From the NCBI GenBank assembly GCA_018417955.1, contig JACTVC010000050.1:1-64000 (forward strand): a stretch of DNA of 64,000 nt. Direction: 5' to 3'. Positions 23,248 through 35,769 of the stretch are shown here, in pieces. Made by a program: the position numbers and the translations under genes. Below the pieces are notes generated by a model. It saw only the letters and a list, made by a program, of their open reading frames with translations, was not told where the DNA came from and ran no database searches. This DNA comes from Laccaria trichodermophora. Taxonomy: Eukaryota > Basidiomycota > Agaricomycetes > Agaricales > Hydnangiaceae. The number at the start of each line of letters is the position of its first letter. Position 1 is the first letter of the stretch.

Positions 23248-24615
23248 TTATGCCCTACGGGGCACATAGAGCATCCCATAATCCACCAAAAACTCACCTT
23301 CGTCAAGATCTATCATCTTTCGCTCAAGTAGTCTCCCATTCATAACCACCTGGTTGAGCGCCGGCCAAATGGTCTTCCCATTCAGCTCCCGCCACCTCCA
23401 CATCGCCACCAAGACTTCCCCAGCGAGTGTCATATCCTGCATGACCAGCGTCTCCAAGTTCGGCAGCACCTGTGTGAGATCGAACAACTTGTCCCCGCCA
23501 CCTTTCGAACCCTTGATAGGAACCTTCCGCAATGTCAACTTCCGAACTCGCTTCAACGGTTCATAATGGCTGGGCACTATATCTGAGAAGACGGAGATGA
23601 GGGAGAGCCACGCCTTGAATGTTGCCATATCAGAAAATTCGAGCTCTTCAACGCTGCATATTATGGTTGAGAGGAAGAACTCGGAGTAGGCGCGGGCTTT
23701 GGCTTCGCTGTCGCACCGAATATCCTCGAGTTTCAGGGATGTTGTTAGAGAGGGGGATAGACCGATGTTCAACATTTTCTGGAATGCCAGAGGAACTCCG
23801 ATCTCTATTCTTCGCAGGATCACGCTCACCGCTTTGGATACCGACAGGACCTGCCGATACACCGCAGGGGACACATGCACGTCCTCAAGCACGATTTCTC
23901 TCATCATTGAATATTCCCCAAATGGATATCCCGAAATGTTGGCTCTCCGCGACCGCAAGGCCACAACGTGCGGAGCGATCTTCCTCAGGAAGAACATATA
24001 GTCCAACGCCGCCGGCTTATCATCGGATTGCACAATATGCAACTGTGTCAATGGTGTAGCGTTTCCCAAGCCACAAATCTGGACCATCGTGTTGTGCTGC
24101 ATCCAGACGTCCAACGCTACCTTTATAGCGGAATGGGAACCCTCGACGCGTAGAGATTGGCATCGATTAACGCAAGACGAAAGCAACCTCACGATGTTCT
24201 GCCTGTCACGATTCGCGATCCGTGGTCGCAAGAAGGGTGGCCTGTCAGTAAAGTCAACGTCGAGGCTCAATGTGAGCTTGTCGGTGCGGGCAAGCATCAT
24301 CTCTGTCATGGGAATGAGGCCTTCGCACGTGCAGTTTCGGTTGCTGAGATAAACGCGCTTCCAGAGCTCAGGAAAACTAACTGCGGTCTCTCTCCATTGC
24401 GAGCAGACATGGGAGAGGTCGAGGGCGGTGCGGATGATGGAGTCGTGAGTTGGGAGTCTGAATTCATCTTCGAGAAGGGAAATGGGATCGGAGTCGGGAG
24501 GGTGGAGGACAATGGTAGGTGTCGTCTGGTAGGTCAGGTTTGCGAGGATTGTCGCTTGAAATATCTTACGCAAGATTGTGGAGGGTAGGTTGGAAGCGTT
24601 CACCATTTGGAACAT
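23248..24615 (-). CDS. F-box-like protein, 455 residues
   Basis: Single long exon on the minus strand. An F-box-like start (LPSTILRKIFQATI) is followed after a ~45-residue insertion by ALDLSHVCSQWRETAVSFPELWKRVYL, the second half of the agaricomycete F-box consensus. The remaining ~350 residues are leucine-rich and irregular, as in F-box proteins whose C-terminus binds the substrate. Expected role is substrate adaptor of an SCF ubiquitin ligase. The frame may be preceded by a short upstream exon, since an AG acceptor lies just before the ATG. No lesions seen. Confidence 0.75.
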   Translation of the reverse strand: MFQMVNASNLPSTILRKIFQATILANLTYQTTPTIVLHPPDSDPISLLEDEFRLPTHDSIIRTALDLSHVCSQWRETAVSFPELWKRVYLSNRNCTCEGLIPMTEMMLARTDKLTLSLDVDFTDRPPFLRPRIANRDRQNIVRLLSSCVNRCQSLRVEGSHSAIKVALDVWMQHNTMVQICGLGNATPLTQLHIVQSDDKPAALDYMFFLRKIAPHVVALRSRRANISGYPFGEYSMMREIVLEDVHVSPAVYRQVLSVSKAVSVILRRIEIGVPLAFQKMLNIGLSPSLTTSLKLEDIRCDSEAKARAYSEFFLSTIICSVEELEFSDMATFKAWLSLISVFSDIVPSHYEPLKRVRKLTLRKVPIKGSKGGGDKLFDLTQVLPNLETLVMQDMTLAGEVLVAMWRWRELNGKTIWPALNQVVMNGRLLERKMIDLDEGEFLVDYGMLYVPRRA

Positions 24616-26449
24616 CAGCGACCTGCGACGATGTTATAATTAGTAGAGATGCTTGGGGTATCGGGGGAGGAGGTGGGGGCGATTGATTGTAAGCGCCACT
24701 CAAAGAATTGACTCTGGGATTTATACTTAATGTTTTTAAGGTTCATTGAAGCCACTGTGGCCCACTGTGGCCAGCCATACATGTGGCTCCGCTTTCCCAT
24801 CAAAGCGCAAGCCACATAAGACATTGTATGAAATTAGTGGCCACTGCCAAAGCTCATTAATTCCCTCAGAATGCAACTCAATACATACGGCATGAAATAA
24901 GTGTATAGCGCTTCGTGATTCCCTTTCAAACCGCACACGCGCAACAATTCCATTAAAACTATAACATACTGACTTCTCGAGATGTGTTCTTCAAGTCTTT
25001 ACTACAACTTCAACGGAAAGATAAGTGTCAAGTACCAATTCAAACTCCATTGCTGAATAGACCCTAAATTGCAACATTGAAAGTTTACGGGTACTAATAC
25101 GACCTTCAAGCGACAATAGTCTTGCCTAACGGTGTATATTATAGGGGGAAGGCCCGGAAGAGAGACCAAAAAATACCACCCAAGCATTGAATACTGCGGA
25201 GATTTGTCAATTGGCGAGGCAACGTAAATCAGGAAATTTTTGAAAAAGCAGGAACTTCCTTTATTTTGTCTTCTTGTGAAGTTTCCAGTGTTGATGATGA
25301 AATATCCTGGAGGTATACGCGATGTATACGCGATGGAGGCAGTTCCGTTCCATAAGTAACCGAGAGGATCCGAAATGGCAACGGACCAAAAATAAGATAT
25401 TGCATCGCTAGATTTGAAAGAAAAAAGGTGATATTCGTTTGTTTGCAACCGGGGTGAGGTGGTATTAGACGCAGTTGGGGGTTATATAAGGGCATCTCGG
25501 GATTCATATCCCAATTTTCCATATCCGTAGTCAAAGAAACCTCACGATCGTCGGTATTGTCATGTCGATAATTGAACGCCGACGATAATATTAGTTTGAC
25601 CGTATAACCTAGTATATCGATTGCGCAAGGTAGAGTTATAACTTCGTTTTCTACTATGGGCCTCGTTTATCGATCTGGTGAGCATCGCGAGCCGAACATG
25701 AAGGAACGTTCTATTACATGTATCGTTTTGAAGGCTTGGCGATACGTATGATGCCAGTGTGGTTTAGTGTGGTCCGATAGACCAACTAGTAATATAGTAA
25801 TCGATTAGTACGAGGCGAGGTACCGGTGGGTTCGTTGCCGACTTCTTCCGACTAGAAAATTCAAAGCAGTCGCTCCCACCTATTGAGGCGTCGACAATTG
25901 TTTTCAAATTTTCTCAGCGCACCTTTTGTGATAGAACTATGGAACACTTGAAGTTCCTGATATTAATCCTGAGCCGCGTCCGATGGGTAAGGACAAGGTG
26001 ATCGAAGGCCTTTGATCCAGGTCGGCAAAAGCCTATTTTCTTTATCAGGAACAAGCAGAGTTTGACCCTGATTTCGAACTTTTTGCGAATGACCGACGCG
26101 CGCAGCACTTCACCACGATGAAGACATCGGATGCATGGTACGATGACCCCCCATGGACACGGAATCGAAGAACCCCAACGGTACGCACTATCAGCGCTCA
26201 GCGCCAACAAGCTCTCGACGTCTTATCCCCTTTTCAGCTGCGTCTTGCTCAGAAGTCCCGATATCGCTCGTTGAATCGCGTGGAGAGTGCTTCATTTAGG
26301 ATGTTCTCACATGAAGATGTGATGATTCGTAATGAATCTGTTGGCTTGTCTTGCGCGTGACCGGATCTTGTTACATTATACAAAATGTAGGGTAGCTGGA
26401 CGGATCTTGCCTACCTCTAAATTCCCTCGTAAACAGCTCAACTCCTACC
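24616..26449. other. Intergenic region
   Basis: No gene supported. There are minus-strand open frames near 25229-25534 without recognisable domains, and the short repeat GATGTATACGC occurs twice at about 25320. The right end is the promoter side of the P450 gene. Confidence 0.45.
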
Positions 26450-28502
26450 ATGCATATCCTCGACATTATCCTACAACCCCAGACCATTGCTGCCATTGTC
26501 CTTTGCACCACTCTCCTCGCAGTCATCAGCAAATGGACCAAATCATCAAAGCTTCCTCTCCCCCCTGGACCCCCTGGGCACTGGTTACTTGGAAACTCGA
26601 TACCCGCTGCATTGTACGCGTATAATCCTCCTCAATTCTCAAGCTAACAACCTTACGCAGCGCCTACCGGAAGTTTGAGGAGTGGACTCAGCAATACGGC
26701 CCCGTCTTTTCACTAAGACAGGGCGTAACTACCGTAATCGTCGTGGGACGGATCCAAGCCGCAGTGGACATCATGGAGAGGGAAGGAGCAGCGCTCGTCG
26801 ACCGCCCACTTTCAATCTCCGCGGGCGAGACGTTGTCGGGCGGTATGCGCGTGTTGCTGACACCGGCTGGGGAGCGGTTTAAGAAAATGCGCAGGTGCGT
26901 TATTACGTAGTCGGCGCTAATTTCTCCCGTTCAATTGATCGTTGCCCATTCATTTTAGAGCCCTCCACGCCCACTTGCAGCCCAAAGTCGTGTCTAGCTA
27001 TGGTCCCGTCCTCATGTCGAACGCAAGGCAGCACATTTTCGATATTATTGATATGCCAAATAGGCATCAGGACCATGCAAAGCGGTCTGTAGCCTTCTTT
27101 TCCCCATCAACGCCTCGACCTGATCGCTGCGCAGGTTCTCCGCATCAGTCGTCATGAATCTTGCGTATGGAAAGAACCCTAAATCCTACGACGACCCCGA
27201 TATCATTGCTGTCAACCGCTGTTTGACGAGGCTGGGCATTACCCTTTGTCCTGGTACGTGGAAGGTCGATATATATCCGTTCCTTAGGCAGGTGAATAAT
27301 TCTTTGGAAGGTTAACATCACTGATTGAAAAATAGATACATCCCCGGATACTTGAAAGAGTTAGAAGATGGGCACGCGGAAGAGCTGGCGTTGTTCAAGC
27401 GGGAGCTTAGTGACGTCAAATCAAGCATGGTTCGTATCTGTGTCACAATCTTTTTGTATTTTCTTTATAACCCTTCGGCTATTAGGCAAGAGGGGAAGAG
27501 ATTCCTCAATCATTTGGTAAATACCTGCTTGAGCGACAAGCGGAGCTAGAGTTGTCCGATGACGAAACGGCGTACCTCGCCGGCAGCATGTTCGGCGCTG
27601 GATCAGACACGACGGCCAGCGCTATCAGTATAAGTGTCTTGGCTGCAGCTTGTTACCCAGAAGCTCAGGCCAAGGTGCAAGAGGAATTGGATGCGGTAAT
27701 CGGACGGGAAAGACGTGAGTTTGGGTGTTACAATTTCACCATTTCCTAATCATAAATTGACTGTTAGCGCCAACGTTCGCGGATCTGGATATGCTTCCAC
27801 AAACAAACGCGTTTGTATTGGAGTCCTTCAGATGGAGACCTGTCAGTGCTGGAGGTACGAACCGCACCCCCTATACTGACCGTCATACAAACGCTGATAC
27901 AATACAACGATAGGCTTCGCGCACAAGGCCACAAAGGACATCATCTGGGTGAGCTAGTTCCCTCTAGTCATGATTGACTTTCAATCCTAATCTCCTTCAA
28001 GAACGGCTATTTGATACCGAAAGGTGCCACGGTAATGGGCAATATTTGGGCCGTGGGACGTGATCCAGAGGTCTTCCCAGACCCGGAGAAGTTTAATCCC
28101 CAGCGGTGGATCAATGAGGAGGGAAAGGTCCGGGAGGAGCTTAAAGCGTACACATTTGGATTTGGGCGTCGGTAGGTCGTTTTTTATGCGTCGAAGTACT
28201 ACCCATCTCATATCGCTTTGTAGCGTGTGTCCTGGACAGCACATGGCAACTGCGTAAGTACTCAATGCTTGACCCTCTCTCTCTTTCTTCCGAGTTAACA
28301 TTTGTGCAGATCGGTCTTCGTGAATACGGCTCTTATACATTGGGCCTTCAAAATCAAGGCAGACCCGTCTACACCCATCGACGACCTGGCGTTCACGGAG
28401 TCGGCAAATACCCATCCATTACCATTCAAAGTAAATTTTGAGCCGAGAGCAGCCCCTACGACGGAGGGCATTCGGGAGCTGTTGGAGAATTATGGGGTGT
28501 AG
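26450..28502 (+). CDS. Cytochrome P450 monooxygenase, 504 residues
   Basis: Eleven exons: 26450..26613, 26661..26894, 26959..27084, 27135..27287, 27336..27429, 27486..27714, 27768..27854, 27914..27948, 28002..28171, 28224..28253, 28310..28502. The joined frame is open. An N-terminal membrane anchor (IAAIVLCTTLLAVI) is followed by the proline-rich hinge LPLPPGPPGHWLLGN. The I-helix oxygen motif AGSDTT is at about 295-300, ExxR at E352-R355 (ESFRWRP), the PERF-like FNPQRW follows, and the haem loop FGFGRRVCPG has Cys433. All key residues are present, so it should be an active ER-bound monooxygenase resembling the large agaricomycete CYP families; the substrate is unknown. Intron 4 (27288-27335) needs a GC donor (AG|GCAGGT). 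No other biosynthetic gene lies beside it. Confidence 0.92.
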
Positions 28503-29273
28503 GTTTTGCCCAACCTGTTGGGATGTACATAGAATCGTTGGTGTTGGTCTCGGTTATTTTTTCTATTATCCCTCCTGTTGCCAGAGCTATCTTCGTTCAT
28601 ATATATCCCCTTCCAATTTTGACGGATAACAAACAATTCAATACATGTAACGACTCCGCTTTTTCTTTTTTCAGTATAGATAATAAGGAGGAGGGGAAGA
28701 TTCACTACATTCACATTCGAGACGCGTAGCGTTCAGGTGGAGTAGTTTCAATCATGGGGGGATTTGAAAACGTCAACCCCCCCGTCAGTTTTTGAATTTA
28801 TGAGGTTAGGGAGATATGTCGACTGTAGTACATCGTACTACACATCTCTTATAACTGACGCGACGTAAAGGTGAAACGGGGTGCATCGTGTATTTGCCTT
28901 TGAAGGAGACCACGGTTTGAACATGAATGGCCATTATACCCTGACACGTATCCTAGTGTGCGTATATGAAACGAAAGCGACTCGGAGTGTAAACTCACTA
29001 CTAACGCGACAATTGGAATCAAAATTGAATGCTTCCCAGGAAAGTACTTACTGCCATTCAAACCTCTTCCCGACCTCTTCCACAACTAGTACTAAGTAAT
29101 TGTCTGTGGCGCCAAGCGTGGTCGACCAATGAGGCGCTGACAACTCCAGAAAAAATTGTTTAATGGTAATCCGATAAGATCAAAGTACCGCGGGACGAAG
29201 TTTTGAAGCTTGAGGGCTTTGTAGAGCATGCAAGGGATCGGTCAGAGAGAAGAGGATGCAGGAGATCCGACCA
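28503..29273. other. Intergenic region
   Basis: 3' flank of the P450 gene and unassigned sequence. No open frame with recognisable features. Confidence 0.45.
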
Positions 29274-29653
29274 TCAAGAGACGAGCACGATGGGAGTTGG
29301 CGAAAGAAATTTCGTGCACGTCTCATTATGTAAGCCTTTAAAAAGTGCGTATACCAAGCAGGAACAAACAACTAGGGTTTCACGTCTCGTCTTCTCAATA
29401 TCATCGAGGGACAAGCCCCTAGCGGCAAGCTCGCGCTCATATGGCTCAATTTGTGCGTTTCGCAAGTGGCAGAACTCATCGCAGTGCAGAGGAGTGATGT
29501 CGACGGAGGTGGTGTTGTCGGCTGCTGCGAGGTCGCGGGCAATGGCACGGTAGGAACGTTTATCTGGGGCGGAGCTGTACCCTATGTATATGCGCGTCAG
29601 AATAGGGTTGGAAGAGATGAGAAAGGGAAAACGTACCAGAAGCCCATGTCGAA
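29274..29653 (-). CDS. Possible small protein gene or fragment
   Basis: The minus strand reads YSSAPDKRSYRAIARD, then TPLHCDEFCHLRNAQIEPYE and RGLSLDDIEKTRRETL in one open frame, which looks like real protein sequence with two CxxxC-type cysteines. A short upstream exon beginning ATGGGCTTCTG with donor GTACGT would join it, but the phases do not match by my reading, so this may be a pseudogene or the true start lies elsewhere. Product unknown. Confidence 0.35.
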
Positions 29654-29690
29654 GAGCGCACCTCCGGATTTATGTAAGATTGCTGTATGA

Positions 29691-30482
29691 AGAGAGAAGT
29701 CTGGTGTCAAGCATCTTGGAGTGTAGCTATAGATGATCGATGATCTTTGAGTGTGGCTATGGATGAACAAATTCAAGTTGCAACGTTCGGCAGAAAGTCA
29801 ACCGTGTCGCACGCCGCTTTCTCCTCGCTACTGAACCCCAGTGAAAATGAAGGAAAACCAAACCGAACCACAGTGAGCTAAAGATAAACAACACAACGTC
29901 ATCGATCCAAATCGAGCTGGACCCTTTGAGCTCTCAGCACGATCAAACGAAATCCATCCTCAAGCAGCCTCAAGCTTACTGAACGCCTCTGCATCATCTC
30001 GCACACACTTGTCTGGCCAATTTGCTCCGTCCGAGAACCGACTCCCCAACCCCACGTCGAATAGTGCACGTGCGCTTCTGCACTTTTTCTTAAATGGACA
30101 CGTTTAGGCTTTTCCTCTTCGCTCTTGCTGCCCGCCCTCTTGCCCTCACGCTACCACCATGCTCTGGCTCCGCAATTTCTTCACTCGGCCCCTCTACACC
30201 CCTCTGTTCAACTGGCTTTTCACAGCGCTTTGGATCCCATAATCACAACTATGATCTATCGCTATCGTTAGGCCACCTTGGTCCAGAGGCAGAGAACCGG
30301 AGCGCGTCATGGGCATTCTGAGTCGCTTTGCGCATTTGTTTTGGGTATGTGAGCATTCCCTTCGTCTTCTTGAACAACTCAAGCTGAGTATATGCGTTAG
30401 CCGTCTCGATTCCACTGGTTCCTGTCGTCCCGAATGCACCTCTTTCCGACTTTCAAACAGGTATGTATATTATTTTGCACAA
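29691..30482. other. Intergenic region
   Basis: A 27-codon frame from ATG 30158 (MLWLRNFFTRPLYTPLFNWL...) is hydrophobic and could be a small membrane peptide or an exon, but nothing supports it further. Confidence 0.35.
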
Positions 30483-30660
30483 GTCTTTCCTTCACACTGA
30501 CTATATGCGTTGAAATTTGCGAGCGACTCGGCTTGTAGCGCCTGCGGTAAGCTGGAGAAAAGACTACAGGTATGTCTTTCCTTCACACTGACTATATGCG
30601 TGCGTTGAAATCTGCGAGCGACTCGCCTTGCAGCGCCTGCGGTAAGCCGGAGAAAAGACT
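30483..30660 (+). repeat. Tandem duplication of about 91 bp
   Basis: Two adjacent copies, 30483-30565 and 30574-30660, begin GTCTTTCCTTCACACTGACT and end GGAGAAAAGACT. The second has an extra GCGT and a few substitutions. Both encode the same short frame containing SACGK-EKRL, so it could be a duplicated exon with intron, but no gene model was established. Confidence 0.75.
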
Positions 30661-32311
30661 TTTGGGGTTGGAGAAACGACAGCTGGTGCTAAGCGACTGG
30701 AAAAGGTGAGTTCCGTGCTTTGAGATGCACCCTGTTTTCTAATGCCGCATCCTCCTGACAGTGTCCTGCGCTTCCAACAAGTCATCACAACGCCACTTTG
30801 CCTGCGTGACTCATGCGGCCTGTCGGAACCCGCCCGCCGTTCAATCCACTGTGAGTTGTCATGTGTATACCGAACGGTACGATATTGACGCCAAGAAGAT
30901 TGAAGCATTTCGGGGCACCTTCAACACCAAGCAAGCGATTGGCGACCGTTCGCAAAGCTCAAGATAATAAGGGGTTTCAAAGGGAAGTCGGCATCCAGCG
31001 TCGAGGCGGCGGACATGCCGTCAAAACACGGTATGATTTTACAATTATTCGTCAAGGTTACTCACGTTTTCGTGAGCTCCAACCGACGATTCCGATTTAG
31101 TGCCTGGCAATATCGAGAAAGCAACGAAGTCTAAATGCGTTCTTTTTCCACGCGCGTCATCTGCACCAACTGTCCGCCGCTTTCAGAAATCTCTGCTACA
31201 GAGCGTTTCTTGAAGCTAACGAACCGATTACCCCAGCCGCTTTCGGAAAAGTTTGACAAAAGAGCAGGTGAAACATTAAAATGACGAGAGAAAGTCGAAG
31301 AAGGCTGTAAGTAGAGACGTCTCCTTTTAACCTTTCTGAATGTGCTTCATACTCCCCCCTTAGGGTTCCGCTACCCTAGGACCTTTTCCTGGCTTCCGAC
31401 TCCTGTTCCCTGACTACCCCGCTCTCATTAAGATATTGGTATGTCGTTTCTACTGCTCGTGCTATTTCTTGTCCGTTGCTAAATATGTTTTTACAATCCT
31501 TGTTACATGGTGAAAGTTCTTTTTGCGGTGAGTTGTCTCTGATTTTGCCTATACGCCTCACCCTGACTGGAAAAACCTAGTGATTTTGCAACGCTCAATT
31601 TGGCTCGATCGGCTCCAATACGCACTCTGGTGAGAGGCTGTTCCTTGTCTTTTTCAGTCTTTTTGACTTAACGGTGAAGGCTTGAAATGGATTTTTTTTA
31701 GCTCGGTTTCGTTCCGTTTCGCTCGATAGGCTCAGATACTGGGTTTTGGTCTGGATCAATGTGGTTCGGTCGCGCTGTTCGCCCACAAATTGCTCTCGTT
31801 AGGTAGGATTAAATTATTAGGCAGATTTGGTTAGATGGCTATAGATACAGCTGGTTTGAAAATCCAGCCAAACCTGTAAAAGTCTCTATTGTCGAGCCCA
31901 ATCTAATTTTTTAGATTTGGCTCGACCTGGTTCGACCTGCTTAACCCTTATTTTCACTGGGACTGAACAGTCAACTGTCAGACATTGGTGAGACACTCCG
32001 CCAAAACCCAGAAATTCATCGCACCTCGAAATGGAATTCCAGAAACCGCGGACGTTCCGCCTCAGGTTGCCATGCTCAAACCCCCGGTAAGGTGGCTGGG
32101 TAAACCGCCAGAAGTTGGAGCAGGCGCTCTGCCTTATCACTGACTTCGAATTCCAACGTCAGGCCTCGTGGACATGAGTCGTAGAAACGCTACTTACTTA
32201 GATCTTCTACCGAAAGTCAACCAAAAGTAGGCAAGTCATTTGTCGTGGGAAGATCTGCTGAAATCTTTGCTCAACCAACCGTGACGATATTCTTTCCCAT
32301 CAGAACGGTCA
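30661..32311. other. Intergenic region
   Basis: No supported gene. Short open frames on both strands have no recognisable domains. Around 31590-31960 words such as TGGCTCGA and TTTCGCTCGAT recur, suggesting low-grade repetitive sequence. Confidence 0.4.
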
Positions 32312-33576
32312 ATGGCGTCTTTCTCCGACTCACCTCTGGAAATTATTGCAGAGATAATCGACGCTCTTCAGGATGATATTGCCGCCTTAGAGGCATGCTC
32401 TCAGACATGCTCACTGCTTCTACCATTGTGCCGCAAATACATCTTTCGATCCATCCATATCAGTGCTCGTTCCTACCCACAAAGCAGCCGTCCACGCCTC
32501 ATCAAATTATTCGGAATTCTTCTCAAAAACAATCCAGGAATTTCAGATTTGGTTCGGAATTTCGTATTCCGTATGTGTTCGCCTGATCTTGAAGATGATG
32601 AGGTGCCCTGGGTACTGGGAAGGCTTCACCATCTTCAATCTTTCGAGCTGGGAATTGGTGACCCTACAACAATAGAGTGGAATGCATTACGCCAACCCCT
32701 TCGAGACGTCTTATTGCGTCTAATCCAATTGCCTTGCCTCTCCCGCTTGCGTATATCATACATCTATGATTTCCCAATCACTGTCTTCTTTCCTTGCATG
32801 AATCTAGCCGACCTCACCTTGACCTGCATCACAAAACCTACTACGGCAGTGAGCTATGAGGAAGATATTTCTGCACCGGAAGCCGCCCCACAGCTTCAGT
32901 CATTTGCTTTCCGTCGGGACCGTGGTTCATATACAATGTACCTTTTTAACGCCAGACGTCCCAACGGCGTTCCTGTTCTAGACTTCAGTAAAGTTCGAAC
33001 ATTGACCGTCGAGGCGGATAGAGAGCAAGATTTGGTGGCAATCCACGCATTGATAAGGGCCACAAAGCAGCTTGAAACTCTAAAATACACAAGTAAGTAC
33101 GCGGACCCCGTCTACGTATAAATCATACCTCATTCACGATTTTAGCCAAAATGACCCAGGGATACACAGGTTTCGCTGCATCGATGAACGCGTCATCCCT
33201 GTCAACGTTGAGGACGTTGCGCCTTCAGCATGACATCGAAGATGACATTCAAGACCCTTTGTGCGGAATCTGTGAGGAATTTAGCCTTATTTCCGGGCGC
33301 AACGTGATTGAAGAAATATTCCTGGACGTCGTCGTTGAAACTGACTGTCAGTGTAAAACCGGAAGTGAATGGGGGGCATTGGATCTTGTACTCTCACGTG
33401 GTTTCCCAAAGCTTCGCACCGTTTCACTCAACGTCGAAATCTATGTTTTTGCACCGTCCTTCCCTGAAGCCGTCTTACTGGAACAGGTAAACGAGATTCC
33501 GGGAAAGTTCTTTCCATGGCTGTCTAGTAGCGTACAATTAACGTTCAAATTTTCGTCCGACATGTATTGGATTTGA
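32312..33576 (+). CDS. F-box-like protein, 403 residues
   Basis: Two exons, 32312..33092 and 33146..33576, joined by a 53-bp GTAAGT...TTTAG intron in phase 1. The N-terminus SPLEIIAEIIDALQDDIAALEACSQ followed by CRKYIFRSIHI is the F-box signature of a large agaricomycete family. Leucine-rich segments follow (LHHLQSFELGIG, LPCLSRLRISY, FSKVRTLTVE). Likely an SCF substrate adaptor; target unknown. Frame intact, and shorter at the C-terminus than many relatives, ending SSDMYWI. Confidence 0.75.
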
Positions 33577-34213
33577 ATACTTCATTGTAAATATAACCCT
33601 GTCTTTTTTTGCCACTGACGTCGTCCAAAAACACTCTCAGAAACTAGATTCAGAATTTATTGCTGAAGCGAGTAAGTCATCCATATTTACCTGGGGCATT
33701 TGCGGATTCTATCTCTCGCGGTGCAACGCATGTACCCACCTTGAGGAGAGTACGACAAGAACGCAAGAATATGTCAATACGGGCCTGCCACGCTGATAGG
33801 ATCTTATGATAGTATGTAGGTGGTCGCCGGGCGTGAAGACGATAAGAGATGTTTGGAGTCATGTAAGTCGCCTCTTGCAACCTTGGTAGCAAGCGCATCC
33901 AAAACGGCAAAAGAACAAGGATTCGAAACCCACTGCAAAAACCAAGCATTAAAACTCCCCAGTCGAGAACAATGCCGAATCGTAGCATTCAACACCCATC
34001 TCGAAACGTTGGCCCTCTGCTCACTCCTGATGTTTTCGTTATGTCAAACTGCGAAGTCGTGCAGTACCCCCCACAATAATCAAACAGGTCCCTCTCGCAA
34101 TAGGCTCTCTCCGAAACCGTCTGTGTTAACCCTCAGCTAGCCAAGGCAAAGGACACAGGCGGCGCGGCCCGCTGGCTCTATCGCAAGGTTTCCGTCACCG
34201 GTGGTGTACGCAT
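33577..34213. other. Intergenic region between convergent F-box genes
   Basis: Separates the + strand F-box gene from the tail of the decayed minus-strand F-box gene. No feature supported. Confidence 0.45.
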
Positions 34214-35715
34214 CATCGGCGTCTCGACGACTGCAACCGAGGTCTCCAATGCCGTCCATCCTTGTCTGCCAACCTAATATTATGTGTTGCCAGATATTCG
34301 GCCCACCTAGGCCAGACACTCTTCTTTATCTCATGCCTTTGAGTTAAGCGTAAGTTAATCAGTCATTGATCTGGGCGAACGAAGGAATCGCAACGTACTC
34401 GAGGATCGGCCACTCGCAAAAGTCTACCTGTATTTCTTGGAGAACAGGAAAATTCTTGGCGTCGAAGGCTTCAAAGAAATGGCGTAAATTCTATGGTTGA
34501 ATCTTTAATACTCGGAGTTAGTTCTAATTATATAAGGAGAATGGCTATTCGAAAGTATCGAACCTCTTGCCACCGATAGCTGGATTCCTCAGCAAGACGA
34601 TCTTCGTGAGCTTCGACTGCGTGAATTGGCTGGCAGGATTGAGGAGACCTTGAGTCTGTAAAATTGTTATTCGAATATTAAAGGAAAGCGCAAACGAGGC
34701 TCGAAACTATACACACATTGTTGAACACCCTCATAGTCAAAGAGACCAAGTTTGGACAAAGATCGAAGACGGAGAGGTTCTCTGCTCTCAGTTCATGCTC
34801 TAGTTCAATGTCCAGGACACGTAGTTTGGAACCATGCGATTCCAGAAACAGCAGTGCTTTACCCTTCGACGATGGAAGGGACAATGTATGGAACATTGGT
34901 AATCTAGAAATAGTCAGCCACACCCAGTTCGCAACCGCTCGTATCAATGAAAGCACCTTCAAGCATGAAGGAGAGACCGCCGTCAGCTCAACGCGCTCCA
35001 AATTTGGAAGACTATCTTGGTTAATGTTCTTCGGACTCTTCGAGAATTCAACCAGAACCGCGCCTGCAAGGATGCGAAGCGCAGAAAACTTGAAGAAGAC
35101 GGACGGGTTCTGCCGTTTCTTTGTCGGACTCTCGATACGAAGGTTATGAAGGGAAACGACGGTTGAACCACTTGCTGATGCCATAGATTCGAATACATCC
35201 CAACGAATGCGCGCACAGAATCTGGCTTCGCCTAAACCACACACGCGAACAACTGCCATCTTGTTCTGGTGGGCGACTGTGCCATCTTCGAAAATTTGCT
35301 GAAGAGCATCTTGTATATCACCTTGAATTCGGAAGGGATAGATGGCACCACCCGCCATGTACAGAGCTCGGAGACGCGTTCGCAGAGATGGATCCTCCTT
35401 AAGGCGGGCAGCAAAGCCACGTAGCCTTGAGTCCATACCTGTAAACATGGGATACGCGTATAGATATGGCTCGATCAGCGTCTGCACAATTATCAGGAGT
35501 GTTTGATAAAGGTTATGAAGAGAAGTATTGAACGGTTTCGAGACTTACTTTGAAGTATTTTGAGACATGACAAAGCGCTAAGCGTGTTTTGTCACATGTT
35601 AAGACATCACCTGAAGTCGGTAGGTCCTCATCTTCGAGGGCGTTGATTCCAATCGCGAACTGAATGACCCAAATCCCAGACGCGATCACGCAAGTCTTGC
35701 GATACTTGCGAAAGG
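34214..35715 (-). pseudogene. F-box-like gene, probably decayed
   Basis: The minus strand encodes EDEDLPTSGDVLTCDKTRLA then ALCHVSKYFK, an intron (GTAAGT, to about 35486), and a long exon of about 265 residues starting TLIEPYLYAYPMF. Further exons read TQGLLNPASQFTQSKLTKIV, NLRHFFEAFDAKNF and finally WPRWAEYLATHNIRLADKDG ending in TGA at 34214. Problems: no ATG precedes the F-box-like start (IWVIQFAIGIN) before an in-frame TAA, and the junction before NLRHFF contains an in-frame TAG or a phase mismatch. Ancestral role would be SCF substrate adaptor. A functional gene with an unusual first exon is the alternative. Confidence 0.55.
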
Positions 35716-35769
35716 GGCGTTACGCGCATGGGATTAGAGGTGAAGTTGCTAGGTATCAAGGTGGGACCC

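Noticed and set aside
26450..28502. P450 as part of a secondary-metabolite cluster
   Set aside because: No polyketide, peptide or terpene synthase, transporter or regulator was recognised nearby.
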